From assembly GCA_963575745.1 (NCBI GenBank), contig CAUYUJ010009824.1:167975-231974 (forward strand): a DNA stretch of 64,000 nt. Direction: 5' to 3'. A model generated the notes under the pieces. The model worked only from the letters and a program-made list of their open reading frames with translations. It searched no databases and was not told where the DNA came from. Source of the stretch: Prorocentrum cordatum (Eukaryota; Sar; Dinophyceae; Prorocentrales; Prorocentraceae). Below, piece by piece: positions 63,011 to 64,000 of this stretch; position 1 is the first letter of the stretch; the number at the start of each line of letters is the position of its first letter. The position numbers were made by a program, and so were the translations under genes.

Positions 63011-64000
63011 CCCACCCTCGTGCCGCCCATAGTCAGGGGAGTGGAGCTTTTTGCTTCCTTTCGTGACTGGGCCGAGTCGGCACCAGCCATCAGTGCCCTG
63101 CACAAGGCTATAAGGTCCTCGCCTCTAGTTCCCGATTCAGTCGAAGTTGGTAATCGAACACTCATCCACCCGAGAGATGTGCTCGATTATAAAACCCAGC
63201 AGTGGCGTGAGTTGTGGGCCCCACAGGGGGAGGGCCATGGGCAGCTGCTTGACCTCTTTGGAGTGATCAGGCGCCGCGTCCAGGAGGAGGCGCTGCCGCC
63301 CACCGAGGTCGCCGACCTTCGTGCAGCGCTTCGACGTATGAGGCCCTCCTCGGCGATGGGTGTTGGTCGGCTGTGTTCGTTGGATGTGGATCGCCTGCCA
63401 GACATAGCGCTGGCCGAATTGGCTGCACTGCTCACACTATGTGAACAGCATCAAGTGTGGCCACATCAGATTCTGATCACCATTGGTACATTATTACCAA
63501 AGAAGAGCAATGGAGATCGAGTTATAGGACTCCTTTCGCATTTTGCAAGGATGTGGTCACAATCGCGAGAAGGTTTTGTGAGAACATGGACGGACGAGTG
63601 CGAGTCGCATTGGGATGCCGCAGTGCGCGGCAACTCAGCTGTTCGGGAAGTTTTTCTTCGGGCTGTCTACGAAGAACTGGCTGGACGGCTTGGAGTTGCG
63701 CACGGGCATGGATTATGTGATATAGCTCAATTTTACGATAGTGCGGGTTGGCATCGCATCGCAGCAGCAGCTCTTCGTTTGGATTTCCCCGCAGAGATCC
63801 TTGGACTTGAGCTTCAGCAATGCATGGCTGTGAGGTGCGTTCGCCAATCAGGTGCATATGGGCCCCCTTTCTGCCCGACTCGCTCCATCGTGCAGGGGCT
63901 GAGAGCAGGAACGAGGTTCGGCAAATGCGCCACACATTTCATCATGTCCAGGATCACCACCGCCCACGTGAACATGTCACATCGGTTGTGGGTGGACGAT
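63011..64000 (+). pseudogene. LINE ORF2, 3' part: reverse transcriptase (runs off the window)
   Basis: Open without a stop to the end of the window, in the same global frame as 54781-56622. Linker: VRGVELFASFRDWAESAP. Reverse transcriptase: GTLLPKKSNGDRVIGLLSHF (template-grip motifs 1-2), LCDIAQFYDSAGWHRIAAAA (motif A), PTRSIVQGLRAGTRFGK (motif B) and RLWVDD at the very end (motif C, the catalytic VDD). It would copy the element's RNA at a nicked target, but it is separated from its endonuclease by the DIRS-like insertion. The remaining motifs and tail lie beyond the window. Confidence 0.75.

Overview
The window looks like nuclear DNA of a eukaryote with a very repeat-rich, GC-rich genome, most likely a dinoflagellate. 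I infer this from the mass of CCT/GGA, GTT and CA microsatellites, many small inverted-repeat elements with target duplications, a tyrosine-recombinase (DIRS-type) retrotransposon inside a LINE, short introns, and a Cys-rich exon of a style I associate with dinoflagellates. No sign of a bacterial or organellar gene layout was seen. The species call is inference.

Layout. 1-9.5 kb: degenerate tandem repeats, two 35-bp satellite arrays separated by a palindromic GATAAC block, a broken gag-like reading frame (6.6-8.0 kb) and CCT tracts. 9.52-15.62 kb: one complete DNA element with 22-bp inverted ends. Its minus-strand polyprotein, joined by two short GT-AG introns, carries two papain-like repeats, a palm-polymerase-like region, a third papain-like domain, a zinc ribbon and an IS1595/Merlin-type DDE transposase. 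One in-frame TAA breaks it. Its non-coding end is a ~1.1-kb inverted array of an 8-bp unit. 15.6-48 kb: almost entirely non-coding, with at least seven families of small inverted-repeat elements (several with clear target duplications), 99-bp and 315-bp satellites, GCTAN and ACATAT arrays and purine/pyrimidine tracts. The only gene-like pieces are a Cys-rich exon near 37.9 kb and a LINE tail fragment near 43.4 kb.

48.3-64 kb: retrotransposon territory. A decayed LINE endonuclease fragment (48.5-49.3 kb) and other decayed open frames (49.3-52.4 kb) precede a better-preserved LINE: zinc-finger/coiled-coil ORF1 at 53.5-54.6 kb, then ORF2 with endonuclease (54.8-56.6 kb) and reverse transcriptase (63.0 kb to the window end). 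ORF2 is split by a 6387-bp DIRS-like element bounded by two apparently identical 159-bp direct repeats. Removing exactly 6387 bp puts the two LINE halves in one continuous frame. The DIRS-like element carries gag, RT/RNase H, a tyrosine recombinase in an overlapping frame, and a further open domain after the recombinase.

No cellular housekeeping gene, rRNA, tRNA, CRISPR array or spliced-leader copy was recognised. Most long open frames are artefacts of GC-rich or triplet repeats.
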